Assembly: GCA_964492595.1 (NCBI GenBank)
Contig: CAZBKY010000021.1
Coordinates: 1 to 12,187 of the forward strand
Length of the DNA: 12,187 nucleotides
Source of the DNA: CAYNFP01 sp964492595
GTDB taxonomy: Bacteria > Bacillota_I > Bacilli_A > RF39 > UBA660
Reading direction: 5' to 3'
In this document: piece by piece, positions 1 through 7,154 of the stretch
How positions within the stretch are numbered: position 1 is the stretch's first letter
Layout of the letters: every line of letters begins with the position of its first letter
Translations under genes and position numbers: made by a program
The notes under the pieces: generated by a model
Database searches by the model: none
The model's input: only the letters and a program-made list of their open reading frames with translations
Told to the model about the DNA's origin: nothing

Positions 1-18
1 GTTGAATCTTATCTTTAA

Positions 19-33
19 GTCGAAAAGTTCGAC
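19..33 (+). terminator. Short hairpin with T-tract, possible terminator
   Basis: A 6-bp perfect stem (GTCGAA / TTCGAC) with a 3-nt loop is followed on the plus strand by ATTTTT. It would suit a plus-strand gene entering from the left of the window. It also lies just downstream of the minus-strand tRNA, but on that strand no clear T-tract follows the hairpin. The stem is short, so this is weak. Confidence 0.3.
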
Positions 34-45
34 ATTTTTGCTTAA

Positions 46-120
46 TGGAGCAAGTAGTCGGGATCGAACCGGCATCTTAGCCTTGGCAAGGCCACATAAT
101 AACCATTATACTATACCTGC
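46..120 (-). tRNA. tRNA-Gly (anticodon GCC), CCA encoded
   Basis: Read on the minus strand the cloverleaf is complete. There is a 7-bp acceptor stem (GCAGGTA / TACTTGC, one G-U pair), and the D-arm carries the usual TATAGTATAATGG start. The anticodon stem TGGCC / GGCTA has loop TTGCCAA (anticodon GCC), the variable loop has 4 nt, the T-loop is TTCGATC, the discriminator is U and the CCA is encoded. The T-stem (GCCGG / CCGAC) has a C-A mismatch at its second pair, which is unusual for a glycine tRNA; the other four pairs are intact. The gene follows the DUF368 gene on the same strand but has its own promoter. It decodes GGC and GGU glycine codons. Confidence 0.93.
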
Positions 121-131
121 AAAGTAGATAT

Positions 132-161
132 ATAATATCATATATTTACTTTGAAAATCAA
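132..161 (-). promoter_or_regulatory. Promoter of the tRNA-Gly gene
   Basis: On the minus strand TTGATT (156-161) and TATTAT (132-137) are separated by 18 bp. The -10 is preceded by TGA, an extended -10. The expected start point falls a few bases before the tRNA 5' end, 11 nt after the -10. The -35 overlaps the TGA stop codon of the DUF368 gene. The same bases also form an imperfect 13-bp inverted repeat (120-132 / 141-153). Confidence 0.6.
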
Positions 162-1003
162 TCATTTTTAAATACTCTGACTGATAAATAAACACCGGCC
201 ACTAACAAAATAACCGCAATTATATTCTGGATTAAATTTGAATTATAACTTAATGCTTTAAAAAATACTTCAACTATAGAAGCCATCAAAAACCCTATAA
301 TCACATAATATGTTTTTGTCTTATATTTTTTAAATAAAAACTCTATCATCTTGACAATTATGATACCTCCTAAAATGATGCCAATCCCAAAAGGTAATAG
401 TATTAATATATTTTGCATAATATTTTTAAATTTCAATGTTTCACTTATAACATTTAATAAAGGCTGATAATATCCTAAAACCATAAACACTAGTGAACCA
501 CTTATCCCTGGAATCACTATAGTTCCAGCAGCAATAACTCCCATGCCTATAAGTTTCACCGACTGAATCATATTAGCCTCCCCCAACACAACCACAGAAT
601 TACTTTCTTTTAATAAAGAAACCCCAACTATAATCATTATCCCTATAAATATAAATATTAAATTTACAGATTTTAATGTTTTTTTATAATCCACCTCTTT
701 TAATAAAGAAGGCAAACTTCCTATTATAAGACCAATAAATAACATTATCGCAGGTATGGGAAAATGTTCGAAAACATAATCAAGTATAAGAACACAGATA
801 GCTATGGAAACTAAAGCTCCTATTCCCAAATTAAAAGCAAATTTAAAATTTTCTTTAAAATCTTCAAAGAAATGAGATATTGTTTTGATAATTTTTTCAT
901 AAAGCCCCATCGAAATAGATAAAGTTCCCCCAGATAAGCCTGGCATAATCATTGCTGCTCCTAGTACCATACCTTTTAAAAACAACATTAATTTTTCTTT
1001 CAT
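158..1003 (-). CDS. DUF368 membrane protein, probable undecaprenyl phosphate translocase (PopT-like)
   Basis: A 281-residue polytopic membrane protein of the DUF368 family. The family signature is present twice, as expected of its internal repeat: PGLSGGT at residues 21-27 and PGISGS at 165-170, each at the end of a hydrophobic segment and followed by a glycine-rich membrane helix. About eight membrane segments are visible and the length is usual for the family. Characterised DUF368 members (PopT) return undecaprenyl phosphate, the lipid carrier of peptidoglycan and other wall polymers, from the outer to the inner leaflet of the cytoplasmic membrane. The start codon overlaps the patatin gene's stop (ATGA), with GTGAGG upstream as ribosome binding site. 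This is the last gene of the PAP2-patatin-DUF368 operon. Family assignment is firm; the transport role is inferred from the family. Confidence 0.9.
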   Translation of the reverse strand: MKEKLMLFLKGMVLGAAMIMPGLSGGTLSISMGLYEKIIKTISHFFEDFKENFKFAFNLGIGALVSIAICVLILDYVFEHFPIPAIMLFIGLIIGSLPSLLKEVDYKKTLKSVNLIFIFIGIMIIVGVSLLKESNSVVVLGEANMIQSVKLIGMGVIAAGTIVIPGISGSLVFMVLGYYQPLLNVISETLKFKNIMQNILILLPFGIGIILGGIIIVKMIEFLFKKYKTKTYYVIIGFLMASIVEVFFKALSYNSNLIQNIIAVILLVAGVYLSVRVFKND

Positions 1004-2058
1004 ACTAGCCTCACTTTTATTTCCTTTATAAATTTACTATAAATACTTTCTTTTTTCAATAAATTTATTACTTTTAATATAAAAATCAATCCTGGAATAC
1101 TATATATTCTAAATCTCTTTATATTATAATATTTACAAATTTCTTCTAAAATACTTAAAATTATTTTTTTATTGCTTTTTATAAGAGTATTCTTTCTATA
1201 TTTTTTAAATATTTCCTTTTTCATTCTGCCTTCAAATAAAGTATTATAATAATTTTCATCTTTAAATTTAAAATAATATTCTCTTCCATCTAGATGGTCT
1301 AAAGCCTTTAATGTATCATAATATCCTAATTTGATATTACATTTAGTAATACACTCATCAAAAGCAATTATAGAACCTAATTTTTTATATGATTTTATTT
1401 CTATTATTTTAGAATTAGTTTTATATTTAGATAATTTTTTTCTTTGAGCTCTTACAACATATATATTGTCTAAGTTTTTATCGGTAAGCATATCAATGGG
1501 ACAATTATCTAATAGCCCTCCATCAATATAAAAATTTTCATCAATTATTTTTTCAAATTTAAATATAGGCAAATAAGAGCTGGCTATTAAAAATTCTATT
1601 AATTTCCCTTTTGGAATATCTGATTTAAACACTTTAACTAATTTCCTTTTTGTAATATTATAAGTCACTAACCCGAAATCAATGTTGCTTTTTCTTAGCT
1701 TCTCTTCATTTATGTTATTCATTAACATCTCTTTTAATTTACTTATATCCACCCCACTGTTTTTAATTATCTGATAAACAGTCTGTATTCCATTTTTTAC
1801 TGTTTCTTTTGTAAATTTTCTTTTCTCAATAGCGCTTATCACTTGATTATCTATCCCGAAAAGGTCTTTAGAGGTTGCACTAAGCCATAAATTCTTTAAT
1901 TTTTTATATTCATTTGAAGCTACAAAGGCTCCATTAATTGATCCGATAGAAGTTCCTACAACATAATCTATTTTTATCCCTTTTCTTTTTAATGCTTTTA
2001 TCGCTCCGATATGATAACTGCCTCTAGCTCCTCCACCTTCTAATACGAGCCCATTCAT
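1000..2058 (-). CDS. Patatin-like phospholipase
   Basis: A 352-residue patatin-fold serine hydrolase (RssA/YlbK type). The oxyanion-hole motif GGGARG is at residues 8-13, the nucleophile elbow GTSIGS at 35-40 puts the serine at 37, and the catalytic aspartate of the Ser-Asp dyad is Asp179 in DGG. No signal peptide or obvious membrane helix is seen, so it should act in the cytoplasm or at the inner face of the membrane, releasing fatty acids from lipids. Substrate is not evident. The last 130 residues are lysine-rich and not part of the catalytic core. It overlaps both neighbours by ATGA, which implies translational coupling, and GGGGTGAG precedes its ATG. It is the middle gene of an operon otherwise concerned with lipid phosphates. 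Catalytic residues are all present, so it is probably active. Confidence 0.9.
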   Translation of the reverse strand: MNGLVLEGGGARGSYHIGAIKALKRKGIKIDYVVGTSIGSINGAFVASNEYKKLKNLWLSATSKDLFGIDNQVISAIEKRKFTKETVKNGIQTVYQIIKNSGVDISKLKEMLMNNINEEKLRKSNIDFGLVTYNITKRKLVKVFKSDIPKGKLIEFLIASSYLPIFKFEKIIDENFYIDGGLLDNCPIDMLTDKNLDNIYVVRAQRKKLSKYKTNSKIIEIKSYKKLGSIIAFDECITKCNIKLGYYDTLKALDHLDGREYYFKFKDENYYNTLFEGRMKKEIFKKYRKNTLIKSNKKIILSILEEICKYYNIKRFRIYSIPGLIFILKVINLLKKESIYSKFIKEIKVRLV

Positions 2059-2702
2059 ACTTTCTCACCCCAATCACTTTTAGAATATATATTTACAAAC
2101 AAAAGTACTGACAAAATTCCTAAAATAAAGCCTCCTATTACATCTGAAAAGTAATGCACTCCTAAATATATTCTAGATATTCCTATAAATATAATCAATA
2201 TGCTTATTACTGAGGTTAATATATATTTATAATGCTTATCAATATTGCTTTTCCATATAAAATAAATTATTAAGCCATAAAATCCCATCGCAAATAAAGT
2301 ATGTCCACTCGGAAAACTATACTCAGGCGGTATTTTTATGAGTGGATATGTCGGGCGCGGTCTTTTAAATACCTCTTTTAAAATAGATTTTAAAAAAAGT
2401 AAAAATATTAAGGATGTCGCTAAAGTTTTTTTTATATTTTCTTTTTTAAAAACTATTAAACACACTATATAAACGCTTATAACAAAAACTGTACTTCCTA
2501 AAAGTGTTACTATCTTCATAAATACAGTGAGAGGATCATTAATTATTTTGTCAGTAAAAAAATTATGAACTTTAAAATCAATATCGTTTACTATACTCAT
2601 ATAATTTTTTTTTATAATTAATGAAACTAAAATAAAAATTATAATCAAAGATATTATAGTAAAATTATTCTTTATTATTTTTAATACTTTGTTTTTTTTC
2701 AT
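2055..2702 (-). CDS. PAP2-family membrane phosphatase (PgpB/undecaprenyl pyrophosphate phosphatase-like)
   Basis: A 215-residue integral membrane protein with the three PAP2 phosphatase motifs complete. These are KX6RP at residues 109-117 (Lys109, Arg116-Pro117), PSGH at 131-134, and SRX5HX3D at 176-187 (nucleophile His183, Asp187). About six membrane segments surround them, which places the active site on the outer face. Enzymes of this type remove phosphate from undecaprenyl pyrophosphate or phosphatidylglycerol phosphate; which one cannot be read from the sequence. First gene of the operon with the patatin and DUF368 genes. The ATG has no recognisable Shine-Dalgarno sequence, a stop codon lies four codons upstream in frame, and a well-formed promoter would start the transcript at the ATG itself. 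Confidence 0.88.
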   Translation of the reverse strand: MKKNKVLKIIKNNFTIISLIIIFILVSLIIKKNYMSIVNDIDFKVHNFFTDKIINDPLTVFMKIVTLLGSTVFVISVYIVCLIVFKKENIKKTLATSLIFLLFLKSILKEVFKRPRPTYPLIKIPPEYSFPSGHTLFAMGFYGLIIYFIWKSNIDKHYKYILTSVISILIIFIGISRIYLGVHYFSDVIGGFILGILSVLLFVNIYSKSDWGEKV

Positions 2703-2708
2703 AATTAT

Positions 2709-2737
2709 ATTTTATCATGTATAATATCACTTGTCAT
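2709..2737 (-). promoter_or_regulatory. Promoter of the PAP2-patatin-DUF368 operon, probably giving a leaderless mRNA
   Basis: On the minus strand ATGACA (2732-2737) and TAAAAT (2709-2714) are 17 bp apart, each one base from consensus. TGA before the -10 gives an extended -10 element. Seven bases below the -10 is the A of the PAP2 start codon (2702), so the predicted transcript begins at or next to the ATG, with no room for a ribosome binding site. Confidence 0.55.
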
Positions 2738-2755
2738 AGTTTTGATAAATTTTAT

Positions 2756-2784
2756 TTGTATTATTTAATTTTACATTTTACAAT
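2756..2784 (+). promoter_or_regulatory. Candidate promoter of the CysK-like gene
   Basis: TTGTAT (2756-2761) and TACAAT (2779-2784) lie 17 bp apart. A start near 2791 would leave a leader of about 27 nt that includes the ribosome binding site AAGAGG at 2803-2808. The -35 is weak (3 of 6). The two divergent promoters share 115 bp of intergenic DNA. Confidence 0.35.
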
Positions 2785-2817
2785 ATTAGTTCATATAATA
2801 TTAAGAGGTACATAAAA

Positions 2818-3747
2818 ATGGAAAAATTATTTAAAAATACTCCGTTAATTAAAATTAAATACGAATATAACGGAAAAATAAATTATATATATGCTAAACT
2901 CGAATATTATTCTTTAACAGGCAGTATAAAAGATAAAGTTGTTTACTATATATTAAAAAAAGCTTTAGAGACAGGAGAATATGAATATGGGATGCCCATA
3001 ATAGAAGCAAGTTCTGGTAATACCGGAATATCAGCCTCTGCGATAGGATCATACTATAATTCACCCGTTTATATATTTATACCAAGTTGGGTTACAAAAG
3101 AAAGAAAACAAATTTTAAAGTTATACGGGGCAAAGATAAAATCTTACTCTAAAAGGCAAGGAGGATTTTTAAGATGTATTGAAGAAGCAAATAAATTAGC
3201 TAATGAAATAAATGGGTTCGTAATAAATCAATTTTCTAATTACAATAATGTTTTGGCTCATCAAAAATATACCGCTAAAGAAATTATAAAAAAATCAAAT
3301 AAAATAGATATATTTGTCTCAGGCATAGGAAGTGGAGGCACAATAACCGGATGTGGAAAAAAATTTAAAAAAATGTTTAATACTAAAGTAATTGCTATTT
3401 CTCCTAAAAGTAAAAATAAAAACCATAAGATAGATGGTGTTTCTGATGGATTTATACCTAACATATTAGATGAAAAAGTAATTCATGAAACAATAGAAAT
3501 ATTGGATGAAGACGCAATAAATATGTCTCTAAAATTTTCTCTAGAGCTTGGACTTGGAATAGGTATTTCAAGTGCAGCCAACTTTTTAGGAGCAGTTTTA
3601 TCAAATGAAAAATATAAATCAAATAAAACTGTCACTTTGTTTCCTGATGATAACAAAAAATATCTATCAATATTGAAAAAGAAAAAAAGAGAAAAAGAAA
3701 CATTCATCTCTACCGATATTAATTTAATAACCTTTGAAATCGTTTAG
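2818..3747 (+). CDS. Cysteine synthase-family PLP enzyme (fold type II)
   Basis: A 309-residue protein, the normal length for a stand-alone CysK/CysM-type enzyme. Landmarks in order: TGSIKDK at residues 34-40, with Lys38 as the PLP Schiff-base lysine; SSGNTG at 65-70, with Asn68 for the PLP hydroxyl and substrate carboxylate; the phosphate-binding loop GSGGTITG at 171-178; HKIDGVSDGF at 203-212; and GIGISSAAN at 247-255. Near the C-terminus the usual PDS, whose serine contacts the pyridine nitrogen in CysK, reads PDD (276-278). Family members make cysteine from O-acetylserine and sulfide, or cystathionine-type products. The substrate here is not certain. The gene stands alone on the plus strand with AAGAGG nine bases before its ATG, and no other sulfur-pathway gene is near. 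Confidence 0.85.
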   Translation: MEKLFKNTPLIKIKYEYNGKINYIYAKLEYYSLTGSIKDKVVYYILKKALETGEYEYGMPIIEASSGNTGISASAIGSYYNSPVYIFIPSWVTKERKQILKLYGAKIKSYSKRQGGFLRCIEEANKLANEINGFVINQFSNYNNVLAHQKYTAKEIIKKSNKIDIFVSGIGSGGTITGCGKKFKKMFNTKVIAISPKSKNKNHKIDGVSDGFIPNILDEKVIHETIEILDEDAINMSLKFSLELGLGIGISSAANFLGAVLSNEKYKSNKTVTLFPDDNKKYLSILKKKKREKETFISTDINLITFEIV

Positions 3748-3902
3748 ATTTTAAAGCTTTTTAAAAGTAAAACTGAAATATACATAATAGAGAGATATTT
3801 ATTCAAATATTTAGAAAGTGTAGCAATCTTTAGATTTTATAATAAATATTCCTGTTTTTTGTAATTATATATTTTATAAAATCATTGATGGCAATTAACT
3901 TT

Positions 3903-4262
3903 TCAACGAGAATATACTCTTCCAGAAATTTTTTCTATACGAAGGGTTATTTTTAACAAGCCTTCTTTGAATTCCTCTAAATATATCCTACCTACTCCTA
4001 AAATAGAATAGTTTTTATTTCTAAAACTGTCATTTACTAAAATAGTGACTTTATCATTTTTTTTAATACATCCCATTTTTTTACCTTTATCACTGCTATG
4101 AAGGGTAAATATTATATCATCTTCACAATCATTGTTTAACTTGTAATACATTGGAACTAAATAAGGGCTGTATTCATTATTTAATGCTAAAATACACATA
4201 TTATTTTTTCTTAATATGTTTTTTATTTTATAAATATTCATTTCATTGTATTTATAATTCAT
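3903..4262 (-). CDS. Small pyridoxamine 5'-phosphate oxidase-fold protein
   Basis: A 119-residue protein resembling the split-barrel FMN-binding proteins of the PPOX/NimA type. Visible hallmarks are the N-terminal helix and strand ending in MCILALNNEYSPYLVPMYY (residues 22-40), then IIFTLHSSDKGKKMGCIKKN (50-69), and a further strand KVTILVND (71-78). The C-terminus ends in KISGRVYSR, like the family's closing strand, though the protein is somewhat shorter than the usual 130-160 residues. Such proteins bind flavin or related cofactors and are often of unknown reaction. It lies 62 bp downstream of the ATP-grasp gene on the same strand with no convincing terminator between, so the two may be co-transcribed. 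Only a weak ribosome binding site (AGAG) precedes the ATG. Confidence 0.65.
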   Translation of the reverse strand: MNYKYNEMNIYKIKNILRKNNMCILALNNEYSPYLVPMYYKLNNDCEDDIIFTLHSSDKGKKMGCIKKNDKVTILVNDSFRNKNYSILGVGRIYLEEFKEGLLKITLRIEKISGRVYSR

Positions 4263-4324
4263 TTTTTATTCTCTAGGTAAATATATGAAGATAAGAAAAA
4301 ATTATGAATTACCAAACAACATTT

Positions 4325-5323
4325 TTATATACCCTTTATATATTTTTTAAAATTAGGTAAATCTCCGGTTTTAATATTTGATATACTCGGTTTTACCTGG
4401 AATATACCTGAATATTCATTTCCTTCAACTATAATAGGACCATGGGGAGTAATAGCTATATCCCATCCAACATATCTTATTTGCGGAATTTTTAACGAAA
4501 CTTCTTTCACAAGTTTTACTACCTCATCATAATATGGAATTTTGAAATCAATTATTTTTACTTTTGATATCGGATGCTCATAAAAAACATTACCATCTTC
4601 ATCTATAGCAGGAACAAATACAAAGCCTCTATCATTTACAAAAGTATACATACCTCCGTTAGAAAAGTTATCCACTCTTTTACCATTTCCAATTTTTAAT
4701 ATTGTTTTTAAAACAACAACTTCCTCATCTGTTTTAAATGAAATAATTCTTAATGTATTTACACTTCCTCCATATAATAAAGACATATTTTTATGTTGAT
4801 TTATTACTTCCTCTATTAATAATTGATTTTTTGAAATTAATTCATTATAAAGTTTTTTATAATATGTGTTTTTACCGATTTTTATTATTTCTATATTTAC
4901 CCCTCCGCAACCTTCAATTGGTTTAACAATAATCTCTTTTTTGGACTTTGTAAAATCAATGAATTCATTATAATTATCATTTAAAAATAAAAATTCTCTA
5001 CCCAAATAATCTCTAAATTTATTATTGAATTCTAATTTATTGGAAAATTTATATCTATATTCTTTTTTATTATATATCTTTACGATTTTATTATTAATAC
5101 TTCCTGTAATATAGGTTTTTCTCTGTTTCATAGTTAATAAATGGAATTCAAACTCAAAATAATCCATATAACCACTGCCACATATTATAGATGAAATTAT
5201 TATATCGAAAATTATATAAAAAGTGGATTTATTATTTATTTTTTGAATTTTTTTCACTACTTTTAAAAACCTTTGTATATTAATCCTCTTTAATCTTTGA
5301 ATAATAAATTTAATATTCCCCAT
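4325..5323 (-). CDS. Sugar-transfer-associated ATP-grasp protein
   Basis: A 332-residue protein with the C-terminal ATP-grasp domain described as sugar-transfer-associated. Residues 131-141 carry the ATP-binding lysine and a glycine-rich loop (VKPIEGCGG, Lys134). LLIEEV (168-173) is the hinge, SVNTLRI (187-193) and VDNFSNGGMY (217-226) are family blocks, and GWDIAITP (286-293) with IVEGN (298-302) supply the metal ligands Asp288, Glu300 and Asn302. The first 110 residues are basic and contain a hydrophobic stretch near 36-50. The family is believed to ligate an amino or carboxyl compound during cell-surface polysaccharide assembly; the real substrates are unknown. AGAGGC precedes the ATG. The gene is divergent from a polysaccharide/lipid II flippase gene, which fits an envelope role. 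Confidence 0.82.
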   Translation of the reverse strand: MGNIKFIIQRLKRINIQRFLKVVKKIQKINNKSTFYIIFDIIISSIICGSGYMDYFEFEFHLLTMKQRKTYITGSINNKIVKIYNKKEYRYKFSNKLEFNNKFRDYLGREFLFLNDNYNEFIDFTKSKKEIIVKPIEGCGGVNIEIIKIGKNTYYKKLYNELISKNQLLIEEVINQHKNMSLLYGGSVNTLRIISFKTDEEVVVLKTILKIGNGKRVDNFSNGGMYTFVNDRGFVFVPAIDEDGNVFYEHPISKVKIIDFKIPYYDEVVKLVKEVSLKIPQIRYVGWDIAITPHGPIIVEGNEYSGIFQVKPSISNIKTGDLPNFKKYIKGI

Positions 5324-5358
5324 ATTTGCCTCTTAAATATTTTATATTTACAATATAT

Positions 5359-5388
5359 ATTTTATCATAACTTCTGCGGTTAAGGTAA
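5359..5388 (-). promoter_or_regulatory. Candidate promoter of the ATP-grasp gene
   Basis: On the minus strand the extended -10 TGATAAAAT (5359-5367) is identical to that of the PAP2 operon. A poor -35 (TTACCT, 5383-5388) lies 18 bp upstream. A start near 5352 would leave a leader of about 29 nt containing AGAGGC. Confidence 0.4.
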
Positions 5389-5402
5389 CATTTATAAAAA
5401 AC

Positions 5403-5431
5403 TTTATGTTTAAAATAGTAAGTGATATAAT
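5403..5431 (+). promoter_or_regulatory. Promoter of the flippase gene
   Basis: A perfect -10 TATAAT (5426-5431) is preceded by TGA, giving an extended -10. The -35 (TTTATG, 5403-5408) is weak, at 17-bp spacing. A start near 5438 leaves a 20-nt leader holding AGAGGT (5445-5450), seven bases before the ATG at 5458. Confidence 0.6.
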
Positions 5432-5457
5432 ATTAACTGGAAATAGAGGTAAGTTTT

Positions 5458-7110
5458 ATGAAAAAAAATTCATTTGTAGAGGGGACTCTGATAGCATCTG
5501 CTGCGATTATATTTGTAAAAATATTGGGAGCTTTATATGTTATACCTTTTTATTCTGTTATAGGAGAAGAAGGCGGAACACTTTATTCATATGCCTATAA
5601 TATTTATAGTTTATTTTTAAATATTACTACATCTGGAATACCAATTGCCATGAGTAAAATAATAAGTGAATATAATACTTTAAATATGCATGGTACTAAA
5701 GAAAGATCATATAAACTGGGTAAGAGAATTATATTTATTTTATCTATGATAACTTTCTTTACTTTATTTGTGTTTTCTAAAGAATTTGCATACATATTTA
5801 TTGGAGATCTAAAAAATGGAACAAGCATTGAGGATATATCACTAGTATTAAAAAGTGTGTCATTTTGTCTTTTGATAGTACCTTATTTAAGTATGTTAAG
5901 AGGTTATCTTCAGGGACACAAATATATAGATTCAAGCAGTAGATCCCAAGTTATAGAACAGATTGTAAGAATTGCAGTAATATTAATGGGTTCATATATT
6001 GCTATCAACATATTTAACACACAAGTAAGTATAGGTGTAGCAATTGCTGTACTTGGAGCATTTGTTGGTGCTTTAGCCGCCTGGGCTTATTTAAAAATTA
6101 AAATCAAACAAAATGAAGAAAAGTTTGTAAATAAAAAAGATGAGACAGAGAAATCCATTTCAGATAAAGAAATAATAAAAAAGATAATAAGGTATTGTAT
6201 TCCTTTCATAATTGTATCTGTAAGCGTTAATATATACAGCGTAACAGACCAAGCTCTTGTAATAAGAGGTTTATCAAACGTAGGATATTCTACTATGAAT
6301 GCGGAAATTATAGCCAGCATAATCTCTACCTGGGGCATAAAAATATGTATGATAATAAATGCTATAGCAACTGGAGTAAGTATAAGCTTAATGCCATTTA
6401 TGTCAGCAGGGAGAGTCGTTAAAGACAATAAAGAAATAAATCATAAATTTAATCAGTCTCTTGGAGTTATAATTGCTATAACACTTCCTTTAGCTATTGG
6501 AATATCTATTTTGTCTAATGGCGTTTATACTTTATTTTATGGTTTTAGCGAATATGGCGGAATTATACTTAAATTTTTGGTATTCACCTCATTCTTTGCA
6601 AGTTTGGATATAGTAATAAATGTGACTCTCCAAGGACTAAATAAGTTTAAAATAATATATTTATGTACTATATCAGGTTTTGTTGCTAATGCTTTACTTG
6701 ATTTACCTTTAATATACCTATTTAATAAAATTGGACTATATCCATATTATGGGGCAATAACTGCAACAATTATTGGCTATGCAATATCTCTTACAATTTC
6801 ACTTACAAGTGTAAAAAAAGAAGAAAAATTATCTTTTAAGCCTTTATTAGAAAATATAAAAAAGATAATAATTCCGATTCTATCAATGACTATAATAGTT
6901 CTTGTAGCGAATAAGTTATTTCCTACAGATAAACTAAGTGGTATAAAATTACTTCTTACCCTAGCTTTATATTGTATTTTAGGAGGAAGTGTTTATTTAA
7001 TTCTTCTTATTAAAAATAAAGGTCTTGAAAACATATTTGGTAAAGAAACTATAGAAAGAATTACTTTTAAAATTAAAAATATTTTTAGAAAAAAACAACT
7101 TAATAAATAA
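5458..7110 (+). CDS. MurJ/SpoVB-family lipid-linked oligosaccharide flippase
   Basis: A 550-residue polytopic membrane protein of the MVF/MATE superfamily, closest in appearance to the Firmicutes YtgP/SpoVB group. The N-terminus shows the family pattern: a first helix rich in small residues (GTLIASAAIIFVKILGAL, residues 9-26), the YNIYSLFLNITTSGIPIAMSKIISEY block (47-72), and RGYLQGH near 144-150. About 14 membrane segments can be counted, with a charged cytoplasmic loop at 215-240, and the length is normal. Members flip lipid II or similar undecaprenyl-linked precursors across the cytoplasmic membrane; YtgP is a MurJ of B. subtilis, SpoVB acts in spore cortex synthesis. Which of these roles applies cannot be decided. 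It has its own promoter and is divergent from the ATP-grasp gene. Confidence 0.88.
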   Translation: MKKNSFVEGTLIASAAIIFVKILGALYVIPFYSVIGEEGGTLYSYAYNIYSLFLNITTSGIPIAMSKIISEYNTLNMHGTKERSYKLGKRIIFILSMITFFTLFVFSKEFAYIFIGDLKNGTSIEDISLVLKSVSFCLLIVPYLSMLRGYLQGHKYIDSSSRSQVIEQIVRIAVILMGSYIAINIFNTQVSIGVAIAVLGAFVGALAAWAYLKIKIKQNEEKFVNKKDETEKSISDKEIIKKIIRYCIPFIIVSVSVNIYSVTDQALVIRGLSNVGYSTMNAEIIASIISTWGIKICMIINAIATGVSISLMPFMSAGRVVKDNKEINHKFNQSLGVIIAITLPLAIGISILSNGVYTLFYGFSEYGGIILKFLVFTSFFASLDIVINVTLQGLNKFKIIYLCTISGFVANALLDLPLIYLFNKIGLYPYYGAITATIIGYAISLTISLTSVKKEEKLSFKPLLENIKKIIIPILSMTIIVLVANKLFPTDKLSGIKLLLTLALYCILGGSVYLILLIKNKGLENIFGKETIERITFKIKNIFRKKQLNK

Positions 7111-7130
7111 GATTTAAAGTTGTTTAATTA
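7089..7130. terminator. Bidirectional terminator between convergent flippase and LRR genes
   Basis: A 9-bp perfect stem AAACAACTT (7093-7101) / AAGTTGTTT (7117-7125) has a 15-nt loop. On the minus strand the stem runs into seven T's, and on the plus strand into TAATTATTTGTTTTC. The left arm lies inside the last codons of the flippase gene, so that coding end doubles as the T-tract for the LRR lipoprotein transcript. Confidence 0.65.
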
Positions 7131-7154
7131 TTTGTTTTCAATGCAATGTTAAAA

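Noticed and set aside
120..153. 34-bp inverted repeat before the tRNA as a terminator
   Set aside because: No T-tract on the minus strand, its 3' arm abuts the mature tRNA, and the same bases make a well-spaced promoter.
2770..2799. TTTACA-N18-TATAAT as promoter of the CysK-like gene
   Set aside because: Good elements, but transcription would begin near 2806, inside the ribosome binding site at 2803-2808. A weaker pair further upstream fits better.
3748..3902. Terminator between the convergent CysK-like and PPOX-fold genes
   Set aside because: Only short AT-only hairpins (for example ATATTT / AAATAT near 3797) without a GC-containing stem; none is convincing.
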